Part shown: positions 1 to 8,900 of the stretch, piece by piece
Layout of the letters: every line of letters begins with the position of its first letter
Numbering within the stretch: the stretch's first letter is position 1
NCBI RefSeq assembly: GCF_003671765.1
Contig: NZ_QPIB01000041.1
Coordinates: 62,001-126,000 of the forward strand
Source: Xenophilus sp. E41
GTDB taxonomy: Bacteria; Pseudomonadota; Gammaproteobacteria; Burkholderiales; Burkholderiaceae_C
DNA length: 64,000 nt
Direction of reading: 5' to 3'
Made by a program: the position numbers and the translations under genes
The notes under the pieces: generated by a model
Told to the model about the DNA's origin: nothing
Database searches by the model: none
Seen by the model: the letters and a program-made list of their open reading frames with translations, nothing else

Positions 1-272
1 ACCGCCGCCAGCACGGCGCTGCGCACGGCGACGGCGTCGCCCTGCCCGACCGCCGACAGCACGACACGCGTGGCCGCGATGCCCTCCGGTCGGTAGGCGA
101 CGAGCTGCTTGCCCGGCTTGTCGCCGAGGTCGCCCGCCTTGCGCGCGGCGGCGATGAGCGCGGCGATGCGGTCCTTGCCGTCGGCGCCGGTGGCTGGCAC
201 CAGCACGACCAGCGCATCGGCCTTTTCGGTGGCGGCCTGCACGAGGCCGAGGGGCTTGAGTTGAAAGTCCAT
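1..272 (-). CDS. pepA: Leucyl aminopeptidase, N-terminal part (partial gene)
   Basis: The minus strand reads from an ATG at 272 to the window edge, giving about 90 residues that begin MDFQLKPLGL and continue without a stop. This resembles the regulatory N-terminal domain of M17 leucyl aminopeptidases, which are cytosolic hexameric zinc/manganese exopeptidases. The catalytic C-terminal domain lies outside the window, so the call rests on the N-terminal similarity and on the divergent lptF-lptG pair, a common betaproteobacterial arrangement. Only 21 bp separate its start from the lptF start, so the two promoters must overlap each other's coding ends. Confidence 0.75.
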   Translation of the reverse strand, partial: MDFQLKPLGLVQAATEKADALVVLVPATGADGKDRIAALIAAARKAGDLGDKPGKQLVAYRPEGIAATRVVLSAVGQGDAVAVRSAVLAA

Positions 273-293
273 AATCCGCTTTTTTCCGCGACG

Positions 294-1385
294 ATGTTAT
301 TCCATTCCTCTCTACGCAAGGAGCTGTCGCGCAGCTTCGGGGCGACCCTGGTGGTGCTGGTCACGATCGTCATGACGATCATCCTGATCCGCACCCTGGG
401 CCTCGCATCCAAGGGCAGCGTCAACCCATCCGACGTCTTCCTGGTCATGGCTTACACGGTGATCGGCTACATGCCGACCATCCTGAGTCTGAGCCTGTTC
501 ATCGCCATCGTCGGCACCCTCTCGCGCATGTACCGCGACAGCGAGATGGTGATCTGGTTCTCCGCGGGCCGGGGCCTGGCCGACCTGGTGCGGCCGCTCT
601 TCCAGTTCGCCTGGCCGGTGCTCATCCTGATCGGCGCACTGGCCTTCGTCGGCTGGCCCTGGGCCAATTCGCAGACCCAGGGCATGCGCGACCAGTACGA
701 GCGCCGCAGCGACATCGATCGCGTCGCGCCGGGACAGTTCCAGGAGTCGGCCGCGCGCAACCGCGTCTTCTACATCGACAAGGACTCGGCCGACACCACG
801 ACGGCCTCCAACGTCTTCATCTCCTCGCTCGAGCGCAACATGCAGATCGTGACCTCCGCCAAGAGCGGCACGGTCGAACCGATGTACGGCTCGCGCTACC
901 TTGTGCTGCGGCACGGCCAGCGGCTGGAGAGCCCCTTCGACAAGACAGGCCTGAAGATCAGCGAGTTCGACACCTACGGCGCGCGGGTAGGCGGCAGCAG
1001 CGCGCTGCTCGGCGACGGGCCACCGCCGCGGGCCCTGTCCACGTTGCAGTTGCTGGCCGACCGGTCGCCGCCGGCACTTGGCGAGTTCGGCTGGCGCCTC
1101 GGCATGGTGCTGGCCGCCGTCAACTTCGTGCTGCTGGCCCTGGTGGTCTCCGGCGTCAATCCGCGCGTGGGGCGAAGCGGCAACCTGCTGTTCGCGCTGT
1201 TCTGCTTCGTCCTCTACTACAACCTGCTCAACCTGGGGCAGAACTGGGTGGGTGCCGGCCGCTTCAACGTCGGCGCCTTCCTGCTCGCGCTGCATGGCGG
1301 CGTCCTCGTGCTCGTGCTGGCCTGGCTGGCCAAGCGCCACACCCACTGGACGCTGCGCCGCGCTCTGCGTCCTGCTGCCCGCTGA
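294..1385 (+). CDS. lptF: LPS export ABC transporter permease LptF
   Basis: The 363-residue protein has the YjgP/YjgQ permease layout: membrane helices at the N-terminus (about residues 15-110), a long periplasmic beta-jellyroll-like domain (about 120-260) and two or three C-terminal helices. In the family, LptF pairs with LptG and the ATPase LptB to pull lipopolysaccharide from the inner membrane onto the Lpt bridge. I chose the ATG at 294 (MLFHSSLRKEL); an in-frame TTG at 261 would overlap the divergent pepA start. The gene is followed after 3 bp by lptG, so the two are co-transcribed. A CATAAT element at 270-275 could be its -10. Confidence 0.95.
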   Translation: MLFHSSLRKELSRSFGATLVVLVTIVMTIILIRTLGLASKGSVNPSDVFLVMAYTVIGYMPTILSLSLFIAIVGTLSRMYRDSEMVIWFSAGRGLADLVRPLFQFAWPVLILIGALAFVGWPWANSQTQGMRDQYERRSDIDRVAPGQFQESAARNRVFYIDKDSADTTTASNVFISSLERNMQIVTSAKSGTVEPMYGSRYLVLRHGQRLESPFDKTGLKISEFDTYGARVGGSSALLGDGPPPRALSTLQLLADRSPPALGEFGWRLGMVLAAVNFVLLALVVSGVNPRVGRSGNLLFALFCFVLYYNLLNLGQNWVGAGRFNVGAFLLALHGGVLVLVLAWLAKRHTHWTLRRALRPAAR

Positions 1386-1388
1386 ACC

Positions 1389-2498
1389 GTGAAAACGATC
1401 CGCCGTCTCATCTACCTGGAGGTGCTCAAGGCCGTCGGCTTCGTCACCTTCGGCTTCCTGTGCCTGTTCTTCTTCTTCGATTTCGTCGACGAGCTGCAAT
1501 CGGTCGGCAAGGCCAACGCGCTGGGCTACGGCCTGCCGCAGGCGCTGCTGTACGTGACGCTGCTGGTGCCGAGCCACCTCTACGAGCTGCTGCCCATCAC
1601 GGTGCTGATCGGCACCATCTTCGTGATGGCCAACCTGGCCCGCACGTCTGAATACACCATCCTGCGCACGAGCGGCCTCGGGCCCTGGCGCGCGCTGCGC
1701 ACCCTGCTGCTGCTCGGCCTCGCCTTCGTGATGCTGACCTTCGCGATCGGCGACTACATCGCGCCGGCTTCGGACCGCGCCGCCCAGTTGCTCAAGTCCC
1801 GCTACCAGGGCTACCTGGCCACCGCGGGGCTGACCGGCGGCTGGCTGAAGGAGAAGCGCGACGACCACTCCTATGCCGCCAACGTGCTGTCGATCGACAA
1901 GCACGGCGTGCTCAAGCAGCCGCGCATCTTCGAGTTCGACGAGCGTGGTTTTCTCGTCTCGCAGACGAACGCGGAGTCCGCCCGCATCGCCAACGGCGTC
2001 TGGGTGCTGCAGAACGCCGAGAAGCAGGAGTTCGCCACCCGCAAGGCGGACGGCACGGCCAAGGTCGCGACCACGCACCTGCCCCTGCTCGCCTGGCCAT
2101 CTACGCTCACCGCCGACATGGTCTCGGTCGCGCTGCTCAAGCCCGACAAGATGCGGACCATGGACCTGTTCGAGTACACGCGGCACCTGGACGCCAATGG
2201 CCAGCAGTCGCAACGCTACGAGATCGAGTTCTGGCGCAAGGTCTTCTACCCGCTGTCGTGCCTGGTGATGGTCGTGCTGGCCCTGCCCTTCGCCTACCTG
2301 CATTTCCGCCAGAGCGGAATCACCAGCTACGTGTTCGGCGGCGTGATGATCGGCATCAGCTTCTTCCTGCTGAACAACGTGTTCGGCTACATCGGCAACC
2401 TGCGCAACTGGTGGCCCTGGATCACCGCGGCGGCGCCCGGAATGATCTATTCGCTGCTCTCGCTCGGCGCGTTCGGCTGGCTCGTGCTGCGACGTTGA
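1389..2498 (+). CDS. lptG: LPS export ABC transporter permease LptG
   Basis: The 369-residue protein starts at a GTG (MKTIRRLIYLEV) 3 bp after lptF. It has the same architecture: N-terminal helices, a periplasmic domain and C-terminal helices (about residues 285-365). It is the second permease half of the LptB2FG extractor, contacting LptC and LptA on the periplasmic side. Length and placement are standard. The next gene begins 1 bp after its stop, suggesting a transcript that runs from LPS export into the cbiX chelatase gene. Confidence 0.95.
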   Translation: MKTIRRLIYLEVLKAVGFVTFGFLCLFFFFDFVDELQSVGKANALGYGLPQALLYVTLLVPSHLYELLPITVLIGTIFVMANLARTSEYTILRTSGLGPWRALRTLLLLGLAFVMLTFAIGDYIAPASDRAAQLLKSRYQGYLATAGLTGGWLKEKRDDHSYAANVLSIDKHGVLKQPRIFEFDERGFLVSQTNAESARIANGVWVLQNAEKQEFATRKADGTAKVATTHLPLLAWPSTLTADMVSVALLKPDKMRTMDLFEYTRHLDANGQQSQRYEIEFWRKVFYPLSCLVMVVLALPFAYLHFRQSGITSYVFGGVMIGISFFLLNNVFGYIGNLRNWWPWITAAAPGMIYSLLSLGAFGWLVLRR

Positions 2499-2499
2499 C

Positions 2500-2883
2500 A
2501 TGGAGCAAGGCATCGTCCTGTTCGCGCACGGGTCGAGGGACCCGCGCTGGCGCGAGCCCCTCGAGGCCGTGGCGCGTGCCGTGCAGGAGCGCGCGCCGCA
2601 AGCGCTCGTGCGCTGCGCCTATCTCGAACTGGCCGAACCCGACTTCGCCACCGCGGCACGCGAGCTTGCCGACTCGGGCGTGCGGCGCCTGCGTGTCGTA
2701 CCGATGTTCCTGGGCATGGGCAAGCATGCCCGCGAAGACCTGCCAAGGCTCGTGGACGCCGCTCGGCTGAGCCATCCCGGCCTGGACATCGAGGTGTCCG
2801 GCCCCGTGGGTGAAGCGCCCGAGGTCGTCAACCTGCTCGCCGAACTGGCGCTTCGGCCGCTTTCAATTTCAAACAATCTTTAG
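2500..2883 (+). CDS. Sirohydrochlorin chelatase, CbiX/SirB-type, short form
   Basis: The 127-residue protein begins MEQGIVLFAHGSRDP. The FAHGSRD motif with His10 is the conserved catalytic/metal-binding region of the CbiX/SirB family, and the 127-residue length fits the single-domain short chelatases. In this family the enzyme inserts Fe2+ (siroheme) or Co2+ (cobalamin) into sirohydrochlorin. The gene directly follows lptG and precedes cysB, the activator of sulfur assimilation; siroheme is the cofactor of sulfite reductase, so ferrochelation is the likelier role. The metal cannot be decided from sequence. Confidence 0.85.
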   Translation: MEQGIVLFAHGSRDPRWREPLEAVARAVQERAPQALVRCAYLELAEPDFATAARELADSGVRRLRVVPMFLGMGKHAREDLPRLVDAARLSHPGLDIEVSGPVGEAPEVVNLLAELALRPLSISNNL

Positions 2884-2900
2884 ACATTGAAGGCATAATG

Positions 2901-2922
2901 AATTCCTGAATAAGACGGAATT
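2901..2922 (+). promoter_or_regulatory. Inverted repeat and -10-like element upstream of cysB
   Basis: AT-rich sequence before cysB holds a perfect 6-bp inverted repeat, AATTCC-N10-GGAATT, just after a CATAAT hexamer at 2894-2899. LysR-type regulators commonly repress their own promoters from such palindromes, so this may be an autoregulatory site. No convincing -35 was found. Confidence 0.35.
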
Positions 2923-2926
2923 TGTT

Positions 2927-3868
2927 ATGAATCTGCACCAGTTCAAGTTCGTTCAGGAAGCCGTCCGTCGCAACCTGAACCTCACCGAAGCAGCCAAGGC
3001 GCTGCACACCTCGCAGCCGGGCGTGTCCAAGGCCATCATCGAACTGGAGGAGGAACTGGGCGTCGAGATCTTCGCCCGCCACGGCAAGCGCCTGAAGCGC
3101 GTGACCGAGCCCGGCCAGCACGTCATCGCCAGCATCGAACTCATCATGCGCGAGGTGGGCAACCTCAAGCGCATCGGCGAGCAGTTCAGCGCGCAGGACA
3201 GCGGCACCCTCTCCATCGCCACCACCCACACCCAGGCGCGCTATGTGCTGCCGGTGCCCGTGGCGAAGCTGCGCGAGGCCTACCCCAAGGTCAACGTGAG
3301 TCTCCACCAGGGCTCGCCCGACCAGGTGGCGCGCATGGTGCTCGACGAGATCGCCGAGATCGGGATCGCGACCGAATCGCTGGCCGACTACGCGGACCTC
3401 GTCACCCTCCCCTGCTACGAATGGCAGCACGTGCTGGTCCTGCCCAAGGACCATCCGCTGGCCGCCAAGGAGCGCGTGTCGCTCGACGACCTGGCGCACG
3501 AGCCCATCATCACCTACCACCCCTCCTTCACCGGCCGAACGCGCATAGACCACGCCTTCGCGCAGAAGAAGCTGACCCCGCGCATCGCGCTGGAGGCGAT
3601 CGATTCCGACGTCATCAAGACCTACGTGCGCCTGGGCCTGGGCGTTGGCATCGTGGCCGAGATGGCGGTGCGCGACGACTCGAACGCCGACCTGGTCGTG
3701 CGCCCCATGGGCCACCTGTTCGGCCAGAACATCGCACGCGTGGCCTTCAAGCGAAGCGCCTACCTGCGCAACTTCGTCTTCAAGTTCGCCGAGCTGCTGT
3801 CCGACCGGCTCGACCGCAACCTGATCGCCAAGGCCCTTGCCGGCCACGCGAACGACTACGACCTGTGA
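2927..3868 (+). CDS. cysB: LysR-family transcriptional regulator CysB
   Basis: The 313-residue protein starts MNLHQFKFVQEA and carries an N-terminal winged helix-turn-helix (about residues 1-60, core QPGVSKAIIELEEELG). A periplasmic-binding-protein-like effector domain (about 90-300) follows. The sequence fits the CysB/Cbl subfamily, which activates sulfate uptake and reduction genes in response to N-acetylserine and is antagonised by sulfide or thiosulfate. Its position after a sirohydrochlorin chelatase supports a link to sulfite reduction. ATG 2927 is preceded by AT-rich regulatory sequence. Confidence 0.93.
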   Translation: MNLHQFKFVQEAVRRNLNLTEAAKALHTSQPGVSKAIIELEEELGVEIFARHGKRLKRVTEPGQHVIASIELIMREVGNLKRIGEQFSAQDSGTLSIATTHTQARYVLPVPVAKLREAYPKVNVSLHQGSPDQVARMVLDEIAEIGIATESLADYADLVTLPCYEWQHVLVLPKDHPLAAKERVSLDDLAHEPIITYHPSFTGRTRIDHAFAQKKLTPRIALEAIDSDVIKTYVRLGLGVGIVAEMAVRDDSNADLVVRPMGHLFGQNIARVAFKRSAYLRNFVFKFAELLSDRLDRNLIAKALAGHANDYDL

Positions 3869-3893
3869 TCCCTCTCCATTGCCGTTGCGACCC

Positions 3894-5054
3894 ATGACCG
3901 CTCCCCGCACCCCCCTGCCCGGCACCAAGCTGCCCGCCGTCGGCACCACCATCTTCACCGTCATGTCGGCCCTGGCCGCCGAGAAGAACGCCGTGAACCT
4001 CGGCCAGGGCTTCCCTGACTTCGGCTGCGACCCCAAGCTGCTCGACGACGTCACGGCCGCCATGGCCGCCGGCCACAACCAGTACCCGCCGATGCCCGGC
4101 ATCCCGGCGCTGCGCAATGCCATCGCCGGCAAGCTCGAGGCGATGTACGGCCGCCACTACGACCCGGCGACCGAGATCACCGTCACGGCCGGCGCCACGC
4201 AGGCCATCATCACCGCCATCCTTGCCATCGTGCGGCCCGGCGACGAGGTGATCGTGCTGGAGCCCTGCTACGACAGCTACGTGCCCAACATCGACCTCGC
4301 CGGCGGCACCGTGGTGCGCGTTCCGCTGGTGCCCGGCAGCTTTCGGCCCGACTTCGACCGCATCGCCGCCGCCATCACGCCCAAGACCCGCGCCATCCTG
4401 GTCAACACGCCGCACAACCCGAGTGCGACGGTGTGGACGGCGGCCGAGATGCGCCAGCTGGAAGAGCTGCTCGCCCCCACCGACATCTTCGTCATCGCCG
4501 ACGAGGTCTACGAGCACATGGTGTACGACGGCGCACAGCACGAGAGCGTGGCGCGCTTCCCGGGGCTTGCGGCACGCAGCTTCATCGTCAGCAGCTTCGG
4601 CAAGACCTACCACGTCACCGGCTGGAAGGTCGGCTACGTGGCCGCGCCGGCGCCGCTGATGGCCGAGTTCCGCAAGGTGCACCAGTTCAACGTGTTCACC
4701 GTGAACACGCCGATGCAGCACGCCCTGGCCGCCTACATGGCCGACCCGGCGCCCTACCTGCAGCTGCCCGCCTTCTACCAGCGCAAGCGCGACCTCTTCG
4801 CGGCCGGCCTGGCGAAGACCCGCTTCAAGCTGCTGCGCAGCGAGGGCAGCTACTTTCAGTGCGTCGACATCTCCGCGGTGAGCGAGCTGGGCGAGGCCGA
4901 CTTCTGCCAGTGGCTCACCACCGAGATCGGCGTCGCGGCGATCCCGCTGTCGGCCTTCTACGGCGACGGCTTCGACCAGCGGGTCGTGCGCTTCTGCTTC
5001 GCCAAGAAGGACGAAACGCTGCAGACCGCGCTCGATCGCCTGGCACGGCTCTGA
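3894..5054 (+). CDS. Class I/II PLP aminotransferase, methionine aminotransferase type
   Basis: The 386-residue protein has the fold-type I aminotransferase signature: the substrate loop NLGQGFPDF near the N-terminus, NTPHNPSAT, the aspartate motif VIADEVYEHMVY, and SSFGKTYHVTGWKVGY with PLP-binding Lys237. It most resembles the YbdL/kynurenine-type group acting on methionine and aromatic amino acids. An upstream in-frame start at 3837 would overlap cysB, so ATG 3894 was chosen. It follows cysB by 25 bp and may be co-transcribed, which fits a sulfur amino acid role. Substrate preference is inferred. Confidence 0.85.
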   Translation: MTAPRTPLPGTKLPAVGTTIFTVMSALAAEKNAVNLGQGFPDFGCDPKLLDDVTAAMAAGHNQYPPMPGIPALRNAIAGKLEAMYGRHYDPATEITVTAGATQAIITAILAIVRPGDEVIVLEPCYDSYVPNIDLAGGTVVRVPLVPGSFRPDFDRIAAAITPKTRAILVNTPHNPSATVWTAAEMRQLEELLAPTDIFVIADEVYEHMVYDGAQHESVARFPGLAARSFIVSSFGKTYHVTGWKVGYVAAPAPLMAEFRKVHQFNVFTVNTPMQHALAAYMADPAPYLQLPAFYQRKRDLFAAGLAKTRFKLLRSEGSYFQCVDISAVSELGEADFCQWLTTEIGVAAIPLSAFYGDGFDQRVVRFCFAKKDETLQTALDRLARL

Positions 5055-5203
5055 GCCGCGCCCCGGCTGCGCTCCTGCTTCGGCCAGCGGGCGCGCTGAC
5101 ACCGGCGCAGGACCGCCCTGACACGCGAAGTCGTCGCGCACCGGCCGACTGCGCGCAACCGGCAGCACACCATGAAGCCTCTTCGAACTGCTGGAGAAGC
5201 AAA

Positions 5204-5359
5204 ATGTTGTCGACTATCCTCCTGATCGTCCTGATCCTGTTGCTGATCGGCGCCCTGCCGAGCTGGGGCTACAGCAAGAGTTGGGGTTACGGCCCGAGCG
5301 GCGGCCTGGGCCTGGTGGTCATCGTCGTGATCGTGCTGCTCCTCATGGGCCGCATATAA
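5204..5359 (+). CDS. DUF3309 small membrane protein
   Basis: This 51-residue protein starts MLSTILLIVLILLLIGALP, a hydrophobic N-terminal helix. A tyrosine/glycine/serine-rich linker with the repeat WGYSKSWGYG and a second hydrophobic helix ending LLLMGRI complete it. This is the DUF3309 pattern, a family of tiny inner-membrane proteins of unknown function common in proteobacteria. An AGAAGC stretch just upstream may serve as ribosome binding site, and a strong terminator follows at 5377-5401. The gene appears to be a single transcription unit. Confidence 0.8.
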   Translation: MLSTILLIVLILLLIGALPSWGYSKSWGYGPSGGLGLVVIVVIVLLLMGRI

Positions 5360-5376
5360 CGCGAGCCCGTGCCGCC

Positions 5377-5401
5377 AGCCCGCCACCCGGCGGGCTTTTT
5401 T
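5377..5401 (+). terminator. Rho-independent terminator after the DUF3309 gene
   Basis: A perfect 8-bp stem, AGCCCGCC / GGCGGGCT, with a 4-nt loop is followed by a run of six T residues. It lies 17 bp after the stop of the small DUF3309 gene. Confidence 0.88.
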
Positions 5402-5467
5402 CTGCCGGGGCGGAGCCTGCGCCGCTCGACATCGGTTAGGGTTGCCGTCTTCGCCCGCCTTGTTTCG

Positions 5468-5968
5468 ATGAAGTCCGCTCCCCTGCTCTGTCTCGTCTTC
5501 GGCGCCGCGCTTGCCGGCCCTGCCTTCGCCATGTACCGCTGCGAGGCGCCGAACGGCACGATCAGCTTCCAGGACAAGCGCTGCCCCGAGGGCAGCAAGG
5601 AACAGGCGATCGGCGCTCCCGCGCCGCCGCCGCTGGTCAACGGGGCCGACGATGGTCAGCGTGCCCAGCAGATCCAGCGCAACCAGGAAGCCAGCACCCG
5701 GGCGCTGCGCAAGACGCAGCTGGAAAGCGCGCTGTTGCCCGCCGCCCAGTCCGCGCTGGCCTCGCACCGTCAGGCCTGCGAGCAGGAACTGTCGGCCCTG
5801 CGTGCACGACGCGAAGGCACCAGCGGCCGCTTTCCGGGGCAGCAGCAGACCCTGACCGATGCCCTGTCCGACGCCCAGGCCCGCTGCGACCGCCAGGGCC
5901 GCGAGCTGGCCGACCGGCTCGAGACGCTGCGTTCCGAATGCAACGCGCTGCAACGCTCGGCGCGCTGA
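5468..5968 (+). CDS. DUF4124-type secreted protein
   Basis: The 166-residue protein starts MKSAPLLCLVFGAALAG and has a signal peptide probably cleaved after PAFA (about residue 18). It is followed by the MYRCEAPNGTISFQDKRCPEG segment typical of DUF4124, with two cysteines that could form a disulfide. The rest is a charged helical region (about 60-166) likely to form coiled coil. The family is periplasmic and uncharacterised. ATG 5468 is chosen because the signal peptide begins there; an in-frame start at 5369 lies inside the upstream terminator. Confidence 0.7.
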   Translation: MKSAPLLCLVFGAALAGPAFAMYRCEAPNGTISFQDKRCPEGSKEQAIGAPAPPPLVNGADDGQRAQQIQRNQEASTRALRKTQLESALLPAAQSALASHRQACEQELSALRARREGTSGRFPGQQQTLTDALSDAQARCDRQGRELADRLETLRSECNALQRSAR

Positions 5969-5989
5969 GACCTCAGCCGCGCTGCGCGC

Positions 5990-8900
5990 TCAATGCGCGA
6001 TCTGCAGCCAGGCCTTGTCGAGGCGCTTGAGGCTGACCGGCTGCGGCGTGCGCAGCTCCTGCGCGAAGAAGCTCACACGCAACTCTTCCAGCAGCCAGCG
6101 GAATTCCAGCATGCGCTCGTCGGTCGCGCCCTTGCGCTCGGCCACCAGCCGCCAGTAGCGCTGTTCCTGCGGCTTCAGCTCGGCCAGGCGCGAGGCGTCG
6201 CGGGCCGGGTCCGCACGCAGCTTGTCCAGCCGCAGCACGATGGCCTTGAGGTAGCGCGCGAAGTGCTGCAGCTGCGCCCACGGCGTGTCGGCCAGGAAGC
6301 GCTTGCCCACGAGCCGCTGCAGCTGCTCGGCCGCGTCCTTCACCGCGTCGGGCTGCACCTTGGTGTCCTTGATCTTGCGCGCCGCGGCCGCGTATTCCGC
6401 CAGGATCGTCCCGGCCAGGCGCGCCACCTCGTTGGCGATCAGCGTCAGGCGGCCGCGACCTTCATCGACCCGGCGCTGGAAGGCGGCCGCGTCGGCGGGC
6501 AGCGGGTCCTGCAGGAAGGCGCGGTCCAGTGCCACGTCGATGATCTGCGCGCGCAGTTCTTCGAGTGTGCCGAGCGGCAGATAGGCCACCGCCATCTTCT
6601 GCAGCTCGGGGATGTTCTTCTCGAGGTACTTCAGCGCGTCCTTGAGCTGGAGCGCGATCAGCCGGCGCAGGCCGGCGCGGTGCTTGGCCGCTGCGACCTC
6701 CGGCTCGTCGAACACCTCGATCGTGACCGCGTCGCCGCCGTCGATCAGCGCCGGGAAGCCGATCAGCGTCTGCGCGCCGCGCCAGACCTCCATCAGCTCG
6801 GGCAGTTCGCCGAAGGTCCAGGCGGTGTGGCGTTGGGTCGTGGTCCGCGCGGGCGCTTCGGTTGCTGCGTTTTTAATAGCTTCCTGTGCCCGCCCCACGG
6901 GCGCTTCAGGCACTTTTTCCTTCGAAGTTTCGGGCGCCCGGGCACGCAGGCCCGCCAGCGCCTGGAAAGCGCCGCGCGCCTGGGCACCCAGTTCGCCCTT
7001 CAGTGCGCCGAGGTTGCGCCCCATGCCGAGCTGCCGGCCGTGCTCGTCGACCACACGCAGGTTCATGAACAGGTGCGGCGGCAGCATGTCGAGCTTGAAG
7101 TCGGCCCGTTTGACGTCGAGGCTGGTCTCGTCGCGCACCCGCTTCAGCAGCGCGTCGGTCAGCGAACCATGGCCGAAAGCCTCGGGCGCCGACAGCGCCT
7201 CGTTCAGGCGCGCGGCCGATTCGGGGAGCGGCACGAAGCGCGAACGCGGCCGCTGCGGCAGGCTCTTGAGCAGCGCCTGGATCTTGTCCTTGAGCATGCC
7301 CGGCACCAGCCATTCGCAGCGCTCCTCGCTCACCTGGTTGAGCACGAAGAGCGGCACCGTCACCGTGAGCCCGTCCTTCGGGTCACCGGGCTCGTGCAGG
7401 TAGGTCGCGGCGCAGTCCACCCCGCCGAGCTTGACGGTGGGCGGGAAGGCCTGCGTCGTGATGCCGGCGGCCTGGTGGCGCATCAGCTCCTCGCGGCTCA
7501 GGAACAGCAGGCGCGGCTGGGCTTTCGCCGCCTCGCGGTACCACTGCTCGAAGGCCTGGCCGTTGGCCAGCTCGGCCGGCACATGCGCGTCGTAGAAGGC
7601 GTAGATCAGCGCGTCGTCCACCAGCACGTCCTGCCGGCGCGACTTGTGCTCCAGGCCCTCGACCTCGCGCACCAGCTTGCGGTTGGCGGCCAGGAAGGGC
7701 AGCTTGGTCTCCCAGTCGCCGGCCACCAGCGCCTCGCGCAGGAAGATCTCGCGCGCCGCCGGCAGGTCGACCTTCGCGAAGTCCACGCGCCGGCCGCTGT
7801 AGACCACGAGGCCGTAGAGCGTGGCGCGTTCGAAGGCGGCCACGCGCGCGTCCTTCTTCTCCCAGTGCGGGTCGAGCAGCTGCTTCTTCAGCACGTGGCC
7901 GGCGACCTCCTCGATCCATTGCGGCTCGATGTTGGCGATGCCGCGACCGAAGAGGCGCGTGGTCTCGACCAGCTCGGCGCACACGATCCAACGGCCCGGC
8001 CGCTTGCGCAGGTGCGCGCCGGGATGGCGGTGGAACTTGATGCCCCGCGCGCCCAGGTACTCGCCGGAGGACGCCCCCGCCTCCTCGTCCATCTTCCAGC
8101 CGATGTTGCCCAGCAGGCCGGCCAGCATCGACTTGTGGACCGCCTCGTAACCCGCCGGCGCGCTGTTCAGCTTCCACTTGTGCTCGGTCACGACGGTGAG
8201 CAGCTGCGAATGGATGTCGCGCCACTCGCGCACGCGGCGTACGCTGATGAAGTTCTGGCGCAGCAGCTGTTCGTACTGACGGTTGCTGAGCTTGTGGGTG
8301 GGCGTCGCCAGTTCGGGGGCCGGCGCCGGCGCGGCGGCAGCCAGCCGCTGCGCCACGGGCAGCACGGCCGCACTTGCCTTCTTCGGCCCCTGCACCTTCG
8401 CCTGCATCTCGCGCCGCGTCTGCGCCACGGGTGCGCCGCCGCGCGCATCGTGCAACCACTTCCACAGCGTCAGGTAGCCACTGAACTCGCTCTTCTCATC
8501 GTCGAACTTGGCGTGCGCCTGGTCGGCCTGCTGCTGCGCCTCCAGGGGGCGGTCGCGCACGTCCTGCACGCTCATCGCGGCGGCGATCACCAGCACCTCC
8601 TGCAGCGCGCCGCGGCTGCGCGCCTCCAGGATCATGCGGCCCACGCGCGGGTCGAGCGGCAGCTTGGCCAGCTCGGCGCCGATGGGCGTGAGCTCGTTCG
8701 CCTCGTCCACCGCGCCCAGCTCGTTGAGCAGCTGGTAGCCATCGGCGATCGCGCGGCCCGAGGGCGACTCGAGGAAGGGAAAGCGCCCCACGTCGCCCAG
8801 GTGCAGCGACTTCATGCGCAGGATCACGCCCGCCAGCGACGAACGCAGGATCTCCGGGTCGGTGAAGCGCGGCCGGCTGTTGAAGTCCTTCTCGTCGTAC

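Noticed and set aside
312-2513. A 733-residue frame opposite lptF-lptG
   Set aside because: It is antisense to two clear permease genes and has the His/Gln/Arg-rich composition expected of a high-GC antisense frame.
3837-3893. Upstream start for the aminotransferase
   Set aside because: The extension overlaps the cysB end and has no homology-like content; ATG 3894 matches the family start.
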